Source of the DNA: Cellulomonas gilvus ATCC 13127
GTDB taxonomy: Bacteria; Actinomycetota; Actinomycetes; Actinomycetales; Cellulomonadaceae
Length of the DNA: 64,000 nt
Assembly: GCF_000218545.1 (NCBI RefSeq)
Contig: NC_015671.1
Span: forward strand, 2,356,001 to 2,420,000
Direction of reading: 5' to 3'
Shown: piece after piece, positions 8,503-18,714 of the stretch
How positions within the stretch are numbered: the first letter of the stretch is position 1
Layout: every line of letters starts with the position of its first letter
The notes under the pieces: model-generated
Seen by the model: only the letters and a program-made list of their open reading frames with translations
What the model was told of the DNA's origin: nothing
Databases searched by the model: none
Program-made: the position numbers and the translations under genes

Positions 8503-11142
8503 ATGAGCGACCTGACGTCCCGGCCCGAGTCCCCGACGACCGCCACCGCCGGCCGCGTACCGGACAAGGTCGGGCTCGAGGGGCTCGAGACCACGTGGTC
8601 GCGGCGCTGGGCCGAGGCGGGGACGTACGCGTTCGACCGCACGTGCACGCGTGAGCAGGTCTACTCGATCGACACCCCGCCCCCGACGGTCTCGGGCTCG
8701 CTGCACGTGGGCCACGTGTTCTCCTACACGCACACCGACGTGGTCGCGCGGTACCGCCGGATGCGGGGTGCCGAGGTGTTCTACCCGATGGGCTGGGACG
8801 ACAACGGCCTGCCCACCGAGCGGCGCGTGCAGAACTACTACGGCGTGCGCTGCGACCCGTCGCTGCCGTACGTGCCGGACTTCACGCCTCCGTTCGAGGG
8901 CACGGACGGCAAGACGATCAAGGCGTCCGACCAGGTGCCGATCAGCCGCCGCAACTTCGTCGAGCTGTGCGAGCGCCTCACGGTCGAGGACGAGCGGCTG
9001 TTCGAGGCGCTGTGGCGCTACCTGGGGCTGTCCGTCGACTGGTCGATGACCTACCAGACCATCTCCGCGGAGGCGCGTGCGGTCGCGCAGCAGGCGTTCC
9101 TGCGCAACCTCGCGCGCGGCGAGGCCTACCAGGCCGAGGCTCCCGGGCTGTGGGACGTCACGTTCCAGACCGCGGTCGCGCAGGCCGAGCTCGAGGCGCG
9201 CGACTACCCGGGTGCCTTCCACCGGGTTGCGTTCCACGGCGCGGACGGCCCGGTGGTCATCGAGACGACCCGGCCCGAGCTGCTGCCGGCATGCGTCGCG
9301 CTCATCGCGCACCCGGACGACGAGCGGTACCAGCACCTGTTCGGCACCACGGTGACCACGCCGCTGTTCGGCGTCGAGGTCCCGGTGCTCGCGCACCCCG
9401 CGGCCGAGCCGGACAAGGGTGCGGGCATCGCGATGTGCTGCACGTTCGGCGACCTGACGGACGTCCAGTGGTGGCGTGAGCTGCAGCTGCCCACGCGGTC
9501 CGTGGTGCAGCGCGACGGGCGCCTGCTGCGCGAGACGCCGGAGTGGATCACGGACGAGGCCGGCCGCACGCGGTTCGCCGAGCTCGCGGGCAAGACGACG
9601 TTCTCGGCCCGTGAGGCGGTCGTCGCGGGCCTGCGCGAGACGGGCGACCTGGACGGCGAGCCGACGCCCACGCAGCGCAAGGCGAACTTCTACGAGAAGG
9701 GCGACAAGCCCCTCGAGATCGTGACGAGCCGCCAGTGGTACATCCGCAACGGCGGCCGCGACGCCGAGCTGCGGGACGCGCTGCTCGCGCGCGGCGCCGA
9801 GCTCGGCTTCCACCCCGAGTTCATGCAGGTCCGGTACGAGAACTGGGTGGGCGGCCTGAACGGCGACTGGCTGATCAGCCGTCAGCGGTTCTTCGGCGTG
9901 CCGTTCCCGGTCTGGTACGCGCTCGACGAGGACGGTCAGCCGATCCACGACGCACCGCTGCTGCCCACCGAGGACCAGCTGCCGATCGACCCCTCGTCGG
10001 ACGTCCCCGCGGGCTACACGGCGGAGCAGCGCGGCGTGCCCGGCGGGTTCGTGGGCGACCCCGACATCATGGACACGTGGGCGACGTCGTCCCTGACGCC
10101 CCAGATCGCGGGCGGCTGGCGGTCCGACCCCGACCTGTTCGCGCGCGTGTTCCCGATGGACCTGCGCCCGCAGGGCCAGGACATCATCCGCACCTGGCTG
10201 TTCTCGACCGTGGTGCGCTCGCACCTCGAGCACGGCTCGCTGCCGTGGTCGGACGCCGCCATCAGCGGCTGGATCCTGGACCCGGACCGCAAGAAGATGT
10301 CGAAGTCCAAGGGCAACGTCGTCACGCCCATGGGTCTGCTCGAGGAGCACGGCTCGGACGCCGTGCGCTACTGGGCGGCCTCGGCCCGCCTGGGCACCGA
10401 CGCGGCGTTCGAGGTCGGCCAGATGAAGATCGGCCGCCGCCTGGCGATCAAGGTCCTCAACGCCTCGAAGTTCGCGCTGTCGTTCGGCGGCGACGACGAG
10501 CCCGCCTCGCTGGACCCCGCGCGCGTCACGGTCGCGCTGGACCAGGCGATGCTCGCGGGCCTCGCGGACGTCGTCGAGCAGGCCACCGCGGCGCTCGAGG
10601 CGTACGACCACACGCGTGCGCTCGAGGTCACCGAGACGTTCTTCTGGACGTTCTGCGACGACTACCTCGAGCTGGTCAAGGACCGCGCGTACGGCGAGGG
10701 TGCGGGTGCCGACAGCGCGCGCACCGCGCTGTGCCTGGCGCTCGACGTGCTGCTGCGCCTGCTCGCGCCCGTGCTCCCGTTCGCCACGGAGGAGGTGTGG
10801 TCCTGGTGGCGCGAGGGCTCGGTGCACCGCGCCCCCTGGCCGCGCCCGGACGCGCTGCGCACCGCGGCCGGTGACGCGTCGTTCGCGACCGTGACCGCGT
10901 CGGGTGCCGCGCTCGCCGCGCTGCGCAAGGTCAAGTCCGAGGCGAAGGTCTCGATGCGCACCGAGATCCTCGCGGTGCGGCTCGAGGTCCCGACGGCCGC
11001 GCTCGCGGCGGTCGAGTCCGCGCTCGACGACGTGCGCGCGGCGGGCCGCGCCACGGGCACGCTCGAGCTGGTCGGCGGTGACGTCGAGCAGGCGACCGCG
11101 CACGACGCCGAGCTCGGCGAGTCGGTCAAGCGCGGCGGCTGA
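8503..11142 (+). CDS. valS: Valine--tRNA ligase
   Basis: An 879-residue class I aminoacyl-tRNA synthetase that charges tRNA-Val in the cytoplasm. The HIGH-type motif appears as HVGH in SGSLHVGHVFSYTHTD, the KMSKS motif as KKMSKSKGNV, and the editing (CP1) domain carries TTRPELLPACVALIAHPDD. The GWDDNGLPTER segment in the Rossmann core is typical of ValS. The C-terminal part holds the anticodon-binding helices (…CDDYLELVKDRAYGEG…) and a short region in place of a full coiled-coil tail. The ATG at 8503 fits the usual N-terminus. A hairpin at 11172-11202 may terminate it. Confidence 0.97.
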   Translation: MSDLTSRPESPTTATAGRVPDKVGLEGLETTWSRRWAEAGTYAFDRTCTREQVYSIDTPPPTVSGSLHVGHVFSYTHTDVVARYRRMRGAEVFYPMGWDDNGLPTERRVQNYYGVRCDPSLPYVPDFTPPFEGTDGKTIKASDQVPISRRNFVELCERLTVEDERLFEALWRYLGLSVDWSMTYQTISAEARAVAQQAFLRNLARGEAYQAEAPGLWDVTFQTAVAQAELEARDYPGAFHRVAFHGADGPVVIETTRPELLPACVALIAHPDDERYQHLFGTTVTTPLFGVEVPVLAHPAAEPDKGAGIAMCCTFGDLTDVQWWRELQLPTRSVVQRDGRLLRETPEWITDEAGRTRFAELAGKTTFSAREAVVAGLRETGDLDGEPTPTQRKANFYEKGDKPLEIVTSRQWYIRNGGRDAELRDALLARGAELGFHPEFMQVRYENWVGGLNGDWLISRQRFFGVPFPVWYALDEDGQPIHDAPLLPTEDQLPIDPSSDVPAGYTAEQRGVPGGFVGDPDIMDTWATSSLTPQIAGGWRSDPDLFARVFPMDLRPQGQDIIRTWLFSTVVRSHLEHGSLPWSDAAISGWILDPDRKKMSKSKGNVVTPMGLLEEHGSDAVRYWAASARLGTDAAFEVGQMKIGRRLAIKVLNASKFALSFGGDDEPASLDPARVTVALDQAMLAGLADVVEQATAALEAYDHTRALEVTETFFWTFCDDYLELVKDRAYGEGAGADSARTALCLALDVLLRLLAPVLPFATEEVWSWWREGSVHRAPWPRPDALRTAAGDASFATVTASGAALAALRKVKSEAKVSMRTEILAVRLEVPTAALAAVESALDDVRAAGRATGTLELVGGDVEQATAHDAELGESVKRGG

Positions 11143-11171
11143 CACCCGCACGTCGGGACGCGACCGGCCTG

Positions 11172-11202
11172 GCCCCTGCGGCCCACGAGGGGACGCAGGG
11201 GC
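11172..11202 (+). terminator. Hairpin after valS
   Basis: GCCCCTGCG (11172-11180) pairs perfectly with CGCAGGGGC (11194-11202) across a 13-nt loop, 30 bp after the valS stop. There is no U-tract, as is common in high-GC actinobacteria. Confidence 0.55.
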
Positions 11203-11220
11203 GCCGGTAGTGTCTCGGGC

Positions 11221-13056
11221 GTGCCATCCAGCGACTCCCCCGCCACGCGTCCCGACGAGCCCGCCCTGACCGCTCCGCTCGAGCAGGCCCGGTCCCTGCC
11301 GGACCTGCTCGCACGCCGCCTCGCGCGCGACCCGCAGAGCACGCTCATCGAGCGCTCGGGCGGTCCCGGCACGGCGTGGACGCCGGTCTCGGTGCGCGCG
11401 TTCGTCGACGAGGTCACGGCGGTCGCGCGGGGCCTGGTGGCTCGCGGCATCCAGCCGGGCGACCGGGTCGCGATCATGTCCCGCACGCGGTACGAGTGGA
11501 CGCTGCTCGACTTCGCGTCGTGGGCCGCGGGCGCGGTCGTGGTGCCGGTGTACGAGACGTCGTCGGCCGAGCAGGTCCGCTGGATCTGCGCCGACGCGGG
11601 CGCGCGGCTCGCGGTCGTCGAGACGCCCGCGCACGCCGCCGCGGTCGCGCAGGTCCGCGACGACCTGCCGGGGCTCACCGACGTGCTCGTGATCGACGAG
11701 GGCGGGATCGACGCGCTCGTCGCGGCGGGCGCGGACGTCCCGGCAGCCGAGGTCGAGCGCCGCAGCGCGCTCGCGGGCCTGGACGACCTGGCGACCGTGA
11801 TCTACACCTCGGGCACCACCGGGCGGCCCAAGGGTGTCGAGCTCACGCACGGCAACTTCGTCGCCCTGACGCTCCTGGGCACCGAGGGGCTCGCGGAGGT
11901 GTGCGCCACGCCGGGCTCGCGCACGCTGCTGTTCATGCCGCTCGCGCACGTGTTCGCGCGGTTCATCGAGGTGCTGTGCATCCCGTCCGGTGCCGTCCTG
12001 GGCCACACCCCCGACACGCGGAACCTGCTCGCGGACCTCGCGTCGTTCCAGCCGACGTTCATCCTCGCGGTGCCGCGCGTGTTCGAGAAGGTCTACAACG
12101 CGGCCGAGCAGAAGGCGGGCTCGGGCACGCCGCTGCGCATCTTCCGCTGGGCGGCCAAGGTCGCGATCGCGTACTCGCGCGCGCTGGACACGCCGCAGGG
12201 GCCGAGCGCCGGGCTGCGCGTCCAGCACCGGCTCGCGGGGCGCCTGGTGCACGCCAAGCTGCGCGCCGCGCTCGGCGGTCGCGCCCGGTTCGCGATCTCG
12301 GGCGGCGCGCCCCTGGGCGAACGGCTGGGGCACTTCTACCGCGGCATCGGCGTGCGCGTGCTCGAGGGGTACGGCCTGACCGAGACGACCGCCCCCACCT
12401 CGGTCAACATGCCCGACCTCATCAAGGTCGGCACGGTCGGGCCGGCGTTCCCCGGGACGCGGGTGCGCGTCGACGAGGCGGGGGAGATCTGGGTGGCCGG
12501 GCCGCACGTGTTCCGCGGGTACCGGCACGACGAGGAGGCGACCCGCGCGGTGCTCGTCGACGGCTGGTTCCGCACGGGCGACCTGGGCACGCTCGACGAG
12601 GACGGCTACCTGCGCATCACGGGCCGCTCGAAGGAGATCATCGTGACCGCGGGCGGCAAGAACGTCGCGCCTGCCGTCCTCGAGGACCGTCTGCGCGGGC
12701 ACCCGCTGGTGTCGCAGGTCGTCGTGGTCGGCGACCAGCGGCCGTTCATCGGTGCGCTCGTCACGCTCGACGAGGAGATGCTCCCCGGGTGGCTCGCCAA
12801 CCACGGCCTGCCCGCGATGGACCTGGCCGCGGCGCAGGCGCACCCGGCCGTGGCCGAGGCGCTCGACCGCGCGGTGACCCGGGCGAACGAGGCGGTCTCG
12901 CGCGCGGAGTCGATCCGCAAGATCCGGATCCTGCCCACCGACCTGACCGAGGAGAACGGCTACCTCACGCCGAGCCTCAAGGTGAAGCGCGCGCTCGTGC
13001 TGCGCGACTTCGCCGCCGAGATCGACGCGCTGTACACCGACACCCGGACGGCGTAG
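11221..13056 (+). CDS. Long-chain fatty-acid--CoA ligase, FadD15-type (AMP-dependent)
   Basis: A 611-residue member of the ANL adenylating superfamily that activates fatty acids with ATP and CoA. The AMP-binding P-loop is VIYTSGTTGRPKGVELTH, the A5 motif is YGLTETTAP, and the hinge/A8 region is FRTGDLGTLDEDGYLRITGR, followed by SKEIIVTAGGKNVAP. The overall length and the C-terminal LTPSLKVKRALVLRDF, containing the likely catalytic Lys, match actinobacterial FadD15 proteins. Start is a GTG at 11221. It is downstream of valS on the same strand but separated by a hairpin, so it is probably transcribed separately; another strong hairpin follows at 13150. Confidence 0.93.
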   Translation: MPSSDSPATRPDEPALTAPLEQARSLPDLLARRLARDPQSTLIERSGGPGTAWTPVSVRAFVDEVTAVARGLVARGIQPGDRVAIMSRTRYEWTLLDFASWAAGAVVVPVYETSSAEQVRWICADAGARLAVVETPAHAAAVAQVRDDLPGLTDVLVIDEGGIDALVAAGADVPAAEVERRSALAGLDDLATVIYTSGTTGRPKGVELTHGNFVALTLLGTEGLAEVCATPGSRTLLFMPLAHVFARFIEVLCIPSGAVLGHTPDTRNLLADLASFQPTFILAVPRVFEKVYNAAEQKAGSGTPLRIFRWAAKVAIAYSRALDTPQGPSAGLRVQHRLAGRLVHAKLRAALGGRARFAISGGAPLGERLGHFYRGIGVRVLEGYGLTETTAPTSVNMPDLIKVGTVGPAFPGTRVRVDEAGEIWVAGPHVFRGYRHDEEATRAVLVDGWFRTGDLGTLDEDGYLRITGRSKEIIVTAGGKNVAPAVLEDRLRGHPLVSQVVVVGDQRPFIGALVTLDEEMLPGWLANHGLPAMDLAAAQAHPAVAEALDRAVTRANEAVSRAESIRKIRILPTDLTEENGYLTPSLKVKRALVLRDFAAEIDALYTDTRTA

Positions 13057-13149
13057 TCCTCGCCCGCGGCGGCGCCCTGACCCGTTCGGGACGTCGCCGC
13101 AGGCCACGGCGCCCGTGCAGCGTCGGCATCCCGCCGTGGTGTACAAAGG

Positions 13150-13175
13150 TCGCCCCGGGCGCCTGCCCGGGGCGA
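13150..13175 (+). terminator. Hairpin after the acyl-CoA ligase gene
   Basis: TCGCCCCGGGC (13150-13160) pairs perfectly with GCCCGGGGCGA (13165-13175) around a 4-nt GCCT loop. It lies between the ligase and the PilZ gene and is a strong terminator candidate without a U-tract. Confidence 0.6.
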
Positions 13176-13221
13176 GGCGAGGTGCGCCTCGAGGACGGTC
13201 CGGACGCGACGAGGCGGTGAC

Positions 13222-13845
13222 GTGCACGAGCTGGCTGCCTGCCACGTCGTGACCAAGACGGGCACGGTCGTGGGATTCGTCGAGCGGTTCGAGGCCGGCG
13301 TCATGCTCATCCACGTCGACGAGCCGCCCGTGGACCGCCGCATCGGCGACGAGGCCCAGCTCGTCGTGCTCGACCCCGTGCAGGGCGAGTGCCGCTACGT
13401 CGGGCTGCTCGGGGGCATCGGCCCCGACACCGTGCACGTGGTGGTCGAGGACCAGGTGGCCCGCCACCAGCGTCGCTCCGCCGCGCGCGCGTACTACCGC
13501 GCGACGTGCCTGGGCGCGCTCGAACGTCACGCGGCCGACGACGCGTCGGGCGACGGGCCGGACGGCGCCGGCGCGTTGCGGCTCACGGTCGTGGACGTCA
13601 GCGCGTCGGGCATCCGGTTCGCGAGCCCGCACGAGCTCGCGCACGGCGACGTCGTGCGCATCTCCCTGCCGGTCGACGACACCGCGCTGCCGCTGCGGGC
13701 GCGGGTCCTGCGCATCGAGGAGTCCCAGAGCGGCTGGCGCTACGGCTGCGAGCTGCTCGACCTGGCCGAGCGCACGCGCGAGCAGCTGTTCCGCCTGGTC
13801 CTGCGCCTCCACCGCGAAGAGGCCCGCGCCCGCGCCGACCGCTGA
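13222..13845 (+). CDS. PilZ-domain protein (cyclic di-GMP binding)
   Basis: A 207-residue protein with an N-terminal YcgR-like beta domain (residues 1 to about 85) and a PilZ domain. The c-di-GMP motif is seen as QRRSAARAYYR (RxxxR, near residues 90-100) and DVSASGIRF (D-x-S-x-x-G, near 130). These residues bind c-di-GMP in PilZ receptors; the output of this protein, such as motility or surface attachment control, is not shown. The GTG start at 13222 follows GAGGCGG. The gene is convergent with the baeRF2 gene and ends shortly before a hairpin repeat. Confidence 0.9.
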   Translation: MHELAACHVVTKTGTVVGFVERFEAGVMLIHVDEPPVDRRIGDEAQLVVLDPVQGECRYVGLLGGIGPDTVHVVVEDQVARHQRRSAARAYYRATCLGALERHAADDASGDGPDGAGALRLTVVDVSASGIRFASPHELAHGDVVRISLPVDDTALPLRARVLRIEESQSGWRYGCELLDLAERTREQLFRLVLRLHREEARARADR

Positions 13846-13863
13846 CCCCCACCCCACGCCACC

Positions 13864-13901
13864 CCACGCCGAGCTGGCGGACAAGTACCAGCTCGGCGTG
13901 G
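13864..13901 (+). repeat. Hairpin repeat copy 3, conserved loop
   Basis: A 14-bp perfect stem (CCACGCCGAGCTGG / CCAGCTCGGCGTGG) with a 10-nt loop CGGACAAGTA. The core CTGGCGGACAAGTACCAG matches the minus-strand core CTGGCGGATAGGTACCAG of the copies at 4096 and 4144 except for two loop bases. It lies 18 bp after the PilZ stop, in the same orientation relative to that gene as the other copies are to theirs, in the convergent gap with baeRF2. It probably acts as a terminator. Confidence 0.7.
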
Positions 13902-13910
13902 TGGAGGGGG

Positions 13911-15113
13911 TCAGGGGATGGAGCGGACGCGGTGGGCGTCGGCGGACTGCGTGAGCAGCTGCTCGCTGGGGGTCGAGCCGTCGGACCAGCGCAGCAGCGC
14001 CCCGACGCCGTCCACGAGCTCGGCAGCTCCGTCCGCGGCGAACGTGACGCCCGCGTCCTGGGCCAGCGCGGCGCGCACCAGAGCCACGATTGCGGGGTAC
14101 CGGCGGGACTCGGTGGCTCCCAGCGCGTCGAGCTCGCTCTGCGAGCTGCCGAGCTCGAGCGGCTGGGCGCCGACCACGAGCTCACGCTCCTGCAGCGCGC
14201 CGAGCCCGGCCTCGCCGAGCACCAGCTCGGCGACCTGCCCGCGCCGCAGCACCTCGACCACGTCGTCGAGCGCCGTCACGGCGCCGTCGCCCCGGCCCAG
14301 GGCCTCCGCGAACCGGTCGAGCACGGCCTGCCGCCGGCGCGCCCGGTAGGCGTCCACGGCCTCGCGGACCTTGCCCGCGAACGCGTCGGTCTTCGCACCC
14401 TCGCCCCGTGCACCACCCGCGACCTCGACGACGAGCTCGCGCGCCTGCTGACCGAGCGCGTCGCACACGAGCGCGACCGCCCGGACGTCGCCCGTGAGGA
14501 CCACCAGCTCGGGCGACCGCTCGGCGACCCGCTTGTCCAGGAACGCCGCGACCGCCTCGGCGTTGCGCTGCCACGAGTCCTCGGCCCGGGTCTGGCTGCG
14601 CCGGGACAGGCCGCCCTCGCGCGTCTTGTGGATGTCGTCGTGACCACCCTCGACCGACTCGTGCAGGTGCTGCTCGTCATCGGTCGGGGCCGACCGCGCG
14701 CCGCCCGCACCCTTCCACACCAGGTCCGCGCCGGTCCGGTCGACCGCGACCACGACCAGGGACACCGACTCGTCGGCGGACCGCACCGCGGGCAGCAGGT
14801 CCGGCACCGGCCCGTACGTCGCACCGCTGCGCGCGGGGGGCTCGGCCACCACGCGGTCCACGACCACGCCGTGGGCGTCGGCGACGACGACGCGACCGTG
14901 CGGTCCGCGGGTCCCGGTCGGCACCGAGACCAGGTCCGCGATCTCGTCGAGCACCGTCGCGTCCGCGCCGGCCCGCTCGAGCTCACGGCGCACCGCACGC
15001 CACCGCTCCGCGGCCTCCGACTCCCCCGCCGCCTCGGCGCGCGTCGCATCCAGGAACACGGTGGTGAACGGCGCAGGGCGGCCGACGAGCGGCTTGAGCC
15101 AGTGCAGGTCCAT
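13911..15113 (-). CDS. baeRF2 family protein (Rv2629/Vms1-like release-factor fold)
   Basis: A 400-residue protein resembling mycobacterial Rv2629 and the bacterial archaeo-eukaryotic release factor family 2. Similar stretches include FTTVFLDATR at the N-terminus, GRVVVADAHGVVV, VVVAVDRTGADLVWKGAGG, the SWQRNAEAVAAFLDKRV helix before PELVVLTGDVRAVALV, and the C-terminal GVGALLRW. The family is thought to act at ribosomes or on peptidyl-tRNA by analogy with eRF1 and Vms1; no GGQ-type loop is obvious here. The ATG at 15113 is chosen for GGGAGG 6 bases upstream; an in-frame GTG at 15182 has no such site. It follows the chorismate mutase gene on the same strand. Confidence 0.8.
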   Translation of the reverse strand: MDLHWLKPLVGRPAPFTTVFLDATRAEAAGESEAAERWRAVRRELERAGADATVLDEIADLVSVPTGTRGPHGRVVVADAHGVVVDRVVAEPPARSGATYGPVPDLLPAVRSADESVSLVVVAVDRTGADLVWKGAGGARSAPTDDEQHLHESVEGGHDDIHKTREGGLSRRSQTRAEDSWQRNAEAVAAFLDKRVAERSPELVVLTGDVRAVALVCDALGQQARELVVEVAGGARGEGAKTDAFAGKVREAVDAYRARRRQAVLDRFAEALGRGDGAVTALDDVVEVLRRGQVAELVLGEAGLGALQERELVVGAQPLELGSSQSELDALGATESRRYPAIVALVRAALAQDAGVTFAADGAAELVDGVGALLRWSDGSTPSEQLLTQSADAHRVRSIP

Positions 15114-15258
15114 GGGCAACCTCCCGTACTCGGTGAGCGGGACGCGGCAGTCCACGGCCGGCCCCGCTGCTGACCTACCCAACCAACCGCACGGGGCGCG
15201 CGGACGCCACCCCTGGGGCCGCCGTCATCGCCCGTCCGCGCACCGCCGGGTGCGCGCC

Positions 15259-15600
15259 TCAGCCGCGCGGGGCGTGGTCCTGCGCGAGCGCCTCGTGGTG
15301 GCGGATGACCTCACCCACGATGAACGCGAGGAACTTCTCGGCGAACACCGGATCGAGGTCGGCCTGCTTGGCGAGGTCGCGCAGACGTGCGACCTGACGC
15401 TCCTCACGCGCGGGATCGGATGCGGGCAGCCCACGCTCCGCCTTGAGCACGCCTACCTGCTTGGTCGCCTTGAACCGCTCGGCGAGCAGGTGCACCAGCG
15501 CGGCGTCGATGTTGTCGATGCTGTGCCGCAGGCGTTCGAGCTCGGGCGGGATGGTGCCCGACGTGTCCGTGCTGCCGGCCGGCCCGCCCTGATCGCTCAC
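15259..15600 (-). CDS. Chorismate mutase, AroQ type
   Basis: A 113-residue all-helical protein of the AroQ fold, converting chorismate to prephenate for Phe/Tyr synthesis. The core reads LERLRHSIDNIDAALVHLLAERFKATKQVG, then REERQVARLRDLAKQADLDP and FLAFIVGEVIRHHEAL, giving the expected Arg, Lys and Glu/Gln active-site positions along the three helices. Length and pattern match the short actinobacterial AroQ-delta type, which often works in complex with DAHP synthase. The GTG start at 15600 is 31 bp downstream of clpX, so the two are probably in one transcript. Confidence 0.92.
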   Translation of the reverse strand: MSDQGGPAGSTDTSGTIPPELERLRHSIDNIDAALVHLLAERFKATKQVGVLKAERGLPASDPAREERQVARLRDLAKQADLDPVFAEKFLAFIVGEVIRHHEALAQDHAPRG

Positions 15601-15631
15601 GCGGCCGATCCTAGGCGCCGTGCGCCGGAGG

Positions 15632-16909
<1,278 letters not shown>

Positions 16910-17157
16910 GTGTGTCCCCTTCCCTGCAGCTGCTGCGTGCACCGCCCGGCGGGCGGATGGATGTCCGTGCGTTCATTGGACACTACGCCGAACCTCGTGT
17001 CAGGCGTACCCCGCCACGACGCTCCGGCGTGTCCCTCTCATCGGCTGGTCCGGCCCGGTTCCTGAACGGACCGCGGCGGCGACTCCGCACCCCGGCCGTA
17101 GCCGTCGGGTCCACGATGTGGACGGGGTGCGGGGTCGCCGCCGGTGCGGCGCGTGCG

Positions 17158-17862
17158 TCAGGAGGGCTCGACGACCGTCGGGCGCACGCCCTTGCGGCTC
17201 GCGAGCACCTGGTCCACCAGGCCGTACTCGAGCGCCTGCTGGGCCGTGAGGATCTTGTCGCGCTCGATGTCCTGACGCACCAGGGCGACGTCGCGCCCGG
17301 AGTGGTGCGCGATCGTCTCCTCGAGCCACTCGCGCATGCGGATGAGCTCGTTGGCGTGGATCTCGATGTCGGACGCCTGCGCGTAGCCGCCGCCCTCCAT
17401 CGCGGGCTGGTGGATCAGCACGCGCGCGTTGGGCAGGGCCAGGCGCTTGCCGGGCGTGCCCGCCGCGAGCAGCACCGCCGCCGCCGAGGCCGCCTGCCCG
17501 AGGCAGACGGTCTGGATGTGCGGCTTGATGTACTGCATCGTGTCGTAGATCGCCGTGAGCGCCGTGAAGGAGCCGCCGGGCGAGTTGATGTACAGGATGA
17601 TGTCGCGGTCCGGGTCGGTGCTCTCGAGCACCAGGAGCTGGGCCATGACATCGTCGGCCGAGGCGTCGTCCACCTGCACGCCGAGGAAGATGATGCGGTC
17701 CTCGAACAGCTTGGTGTACGGGTCCTGGCGCTTGAAGCCGTAGGCCGTGCGCTCCTCGAACTGCGGCAGCACGTAGCGGGACGACGGTGCGGCCGCCGCC
17801 GGCCGGCCGAAGCCGCCGGCGAGCGCGCCCGCACGGGCGATGAACTGGGACTCGGTGCTCAC
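17158..17862 (-). CDS. clpP2: ATP-dependent Clp protease proteolytic subunit 2
   Basis: A 234-residue serine peptidase of family S14. The catalytic triad is visible as the Ser in [13 protein letters not shown], the His in [10 protein letters not shown] and the Asp in [32 protein letters not shown] is the conserved substrate-binding strand. In actinobacteria, ClpP1 and ClpP2 form a mixed double-ring with ClpX or ClpC. An N-terminal extension of about 28 residues precedes [10 protein letters not shown]. The GTG start at 17862 has GAGGAGA upstream. It follows clpP1 by 49 bp, so they form one operon. Confidence 0.96.
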   Translation of the reverse strand: MSTESQFIARAGALAGGFGRPAAAAPSSRYVLPQFEERTAYGFKRQDPYTKLFEDRIIFLGVQVDDASADDVMAQLLVLESTDPDRDIILYINSPGGSFTALTAIYDTMQYIKPHIQTVCLGQAASAAAVLLAAGTPGKRLALPNARVLIHQPAMEGGGYAQASDIEIHANELIRMREWLEETIAHHSGRDVALVRQDIERDKILTAQQALEYGLVDQVLASRKGVRPTVVEPS

Positions 17863-17911
17863 GGGTTCTCCTCGAAGTCAGCTGGGCTGCGGGCCGGACG
17901 GGGCTCCGCGC

Positions 17912-18526
17912 TCAGGCGGTCCCACCCTGGCCGGTCACCGAGCTCGCGGCCTCGACCACGTGGTCGATGAACCCGTACTCGAGCGCCTCAGGGGCGGTGA
18001 ACCACCGGTCGCGGTCGGCGTCGGAGTTGATCTGCTCGACGCTCTTGCCCGTCTGCTCGGCGGTCAGCTCGGCCAGGACGTTCTTCATGTGCAGGATGAG
18101 CTGTGCGTTGATGCGCACGTCGGTGGCCGTGCCGCCGATGCCGCCCGAGGGCTGGTGCATCATCACGCGGGCGTGGGGCGTCGCGTAGCGCTTGCCCTTG
18201 GCGCCCGACGAGAGCAGGAACTGCCCCATCGAGGCCGCCATGCCCATCGCGATCGTCGCGACGTCCGGCTTGATGTACTGCATCGTGTCGTAGATCGCCA
18301 TGCCCGCGGTGATCGAGCCGCCGGGCGAGTTGATGTACAGCCAGATGTCCTTGTCGGGGTCCTCGGCCGCCAGGAGCATCATCTGCGCGCAGATCGCGTT
18401 CGCGTTCTCGTCGCGCACCTCGGAGCCGAGCCAGATGATGCGCTCGCGCAGCAGCCGGTTGTAGATGTGGTCGTTCAGGCCGAGACCCGGGGAGTCGGCC
18501 CGGGCCATCGCCGGGAAGTCGTTCAC
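17912..18526 (-). CDS. clpP1: ATP-dependent Clp protease proteolytic subunit 1
   Basis: A 204-residue S14 peptidase, first gene of the clpP1-clpP2-clpX cluster. The Ser lies in [16 protein letters not shown], the His in [10 protein letters not shown] and the Asp in [12 protein letters not shown]. The glycine-rich strand [20 protein letters not shown] and the start of the processed form are as in mycobacterial ClpP1. The ATG at 18526 gives the typical MNDF…ARADSP N-terminus. Upstream is a candidate promoter at 18567-18594 and a ClgR-like palindrome at 18613-18627, which fits the known activation of clpP operons by ClgR in actinobacteria. Confidence 0.96.
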   Translation of the reverse strand: MNDFPAMARADSPGLGLNDHIYNRLLRERIIWLGSEVRDENANAICAQMMLLAAEDPDKDIWLYINSPGGSITAGMAIYDTMQYIKPDVATIAMGMAASMGQFLLSSGAKGKRYATPHARVMMHQPSGGIGGTATDVRINAQLILHMKNVLAELTAEQTGKSVEQINSDADRDRWFTAPEALEYGFIDHVVEAASSVTGQGGTA

Positions 18527-18566
18527 GAAGGCTCCTTGTTCGGTACGGGGGTCCTGCGTTGCATGG

Positions 18567-18594
18567 ACACTAACGCCCGAGCGTCACGCGTCAT
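18567..18594 (-). promoter_or_regulatory. Candidate promoter of clpP1-clpP2
   Basis: On the minus strand ATGACG (18594-18589) and TAGTGT (18572-18567) are separated by 16 bp, a sigma70-like pair about 40 bp upstream of the clpP1 ATG. Assigned by pattern only. Confidence 0.35.
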
Positions 18595-18612
18595 GGCCGC
18601 CGACGGGCCCTT

Positions 18613-18627
18613 TTCGCTGTCGGCGCA
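18613..18627 (-). promoter_or_regulatory. ClgR-like operator upstream of clpP1
   Basis: The + strand reads TTCGC-TGTCG-GCGCA, carrying the CGC-N5-GCG core reported for ClgR boxes, with one mismatch in the outer arm. It lies just upstream of the candidate clpP1 promoter, the position expected for an activator. Confidence 0.4.
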
Positions 18628-18644
18628 GCGGGAGGCCGCGCACG

Positions 18645-18687
18645 ACGCAGGGCCCCGACACCGGTGTGCGGCGTCGGGGCCCTGCGT
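18645..18687 (-). terminator. Strong hairpin terminator after tig
   Basis: ACGCAGGGCCCCGAC (18645-18659) pairs perfectly over 15 bp with GTCGGGGCCCTGCGT (18673-18687), with a 13-nt loop. It follows the tig stop by 28 bp on the minus strand and separates tig from the clp operon. Confidence 0.75.
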
Positions 18688-18714
18688 GGCGTGCGGGTCG
18701 TCGTGCGGGGCCGG

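Noticed and set aside
7503..8648. Upstream extension of the papain-like WXG protein to 922 codons
   Set aside because: It would run antisense through the small partner's own frame region and the 161-aa gene; the GTGA overlap at 7499-7502 gives a natural start.
8386..13884. A 1832-codon open frame on the minus strand opposite valS, the acyl-CoA ligase and PilZ
   Set aside because: It is antisense to three clearly recognised genes and has a low-complexity Arg/Val/Ala/His composition. Long antisense frames are expected from extreme GC3 bias.
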